A stretch of DNA of 32,710 nt. Origin: Pseudomonadota bacterium. Lineage in GTDB: Bacteria; Pseudomonadota; Alphaproteobacteria; Rhizobiales; Pleomorphomonadaceae. The position numbers and the translations under genes are program-made. The notes below the pieces were generated by a model. The model was not told the origin of the DNA and ran no database searches. It saw only the letters and a program-made list of their open reading frames with translations. The stretch spans positions 1-32,710 of the forward strand of contig JAGSYV010000081.1 of the NCBI GenBank assembly GCA_018262505.1, read 5' to 3'. Positions 32,550 to 32,710 of this stretch are shown one piece after another; positions within the stretch are counted from its first letter, which is position 1, and every line of letters starts with the position of its first letter.

Positions 32550-32624
32550 AGCCGCCGACCGGCCGCCCCGGTTCGGGGGCAGCGCACGAAAAGGCCCCAC
32601 AAACCTTTCGAGAGAGACGAAGCG

Positions 32625-32710
32625 ATGGCCAAGGAAAAGTTTTCGCGGACGAAGCCGCACTGCAACATCGGCACGATCGGTCACGTTGACCACGGCAAGA
32701 CGTCGCTGAC
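32625..32710 (+). CDS. tuf: Elongation factor Tu, 3' end cut off by window
   Basis: The first 28 codons read [20 protein letters not shown] then VDHGKTSLT, including the G1/P-loop GHVDHGKT of EF-Tu, the GTPase that brings aminoacyl-tRNA to the ribosome. The ATG follows GAGAGA-rich sequence. No fusA gene precedes it, so this should be the second (tufB-like) locus rather than the str operon copy; secE and nusG would be expected downstream in alphaproteobacteria, outside this window. Confidence 0.97.
   Translation, partial: MAKEKFSRTKPHCNIGTIGHVDHGKTSL

Overview
The window looks like a chromosomal segment of a GC-rich alphaproteobacterium, most likely of the order Hyphomicrobiales (Rhizobiales). 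The clues are the short-type 6-phosphogluconate dehydrogenase, the DUF3563-like small proteins, the ABC transporter style and the strong codon bias. The genus is not certain. The window opens inside an ECF sigma factor gene and closes 86 bases into an elongation factor Tu gene.

Region 1 (1-9.7 kb): an ECF sigma factor and its membrane anti-sigma partner are followed by a LacI-type repressor. Divergent from the repressor is a seven-gene carbohydrate operon: binding protein, two permeases, a tiny membrane protein, two different ATPases and a fused dihydroxyacetone kinase. Two near-palindromic operators exactly 30 bp apart separate repressor and operon. The binding-protein gene is broken just after its signal peptide, with a reading-frame change and apparent loss of the first part of the mature domain.

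Region 2 (9.7-17.5 kb): tRNA-Tyr, a 23S rRNA methyltransferase (RlmB family), tRNA-Thr, a lone HsdR-N-like nuclease of AT-richer composition, a GNAT acetyltransferase, and a peptide-type ABC operon without its own binding protein. A class V aminotransferase gene follows, broken by an internal deletion with frameshift, then tRNA-Gly.

Region 3 (17.5-25.2 kb), accessory: low-GC unassigned DNA, a HicAB toxin-antitoxin pair, a prophage-like replication remnant, and three dispersed copies of a small cassette. Each cassette has a 17-bp palindrome, a conserved leader with a hairpin, a 37-52 residue DUF3563-like protein and a long 3' hairpin. Copies A and B bracket a 2-enoate-reductase-like iron-sulfur flavoenzyme and its divergent LysR regulator. 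A VHL-beta-domain-like secreted protein lies between copies B and C.

Region 4 (25.2-32.7 kb): a PAS-GGDEF diguanylate cyclase, the pentose-phosphate pair gnd-zwf, a CHASE4-GGDEF-EAL protein, and the start of tuf. The tRNA-Tyr, tRNA-Thr(TGT), tRNA-Gly(TCC) and tuf set matches the gene content of the E. coli thrU-tyrU-glyT-thrT-tufB operon, here spread over 23 kb with accessory genes between its members.

The strongest candidate for something undescribed is the triplicated small-protein cassette. The putative SD-hairpin-start arrangement of the flavoenzyme and the bacterial VHL-like protein come next.
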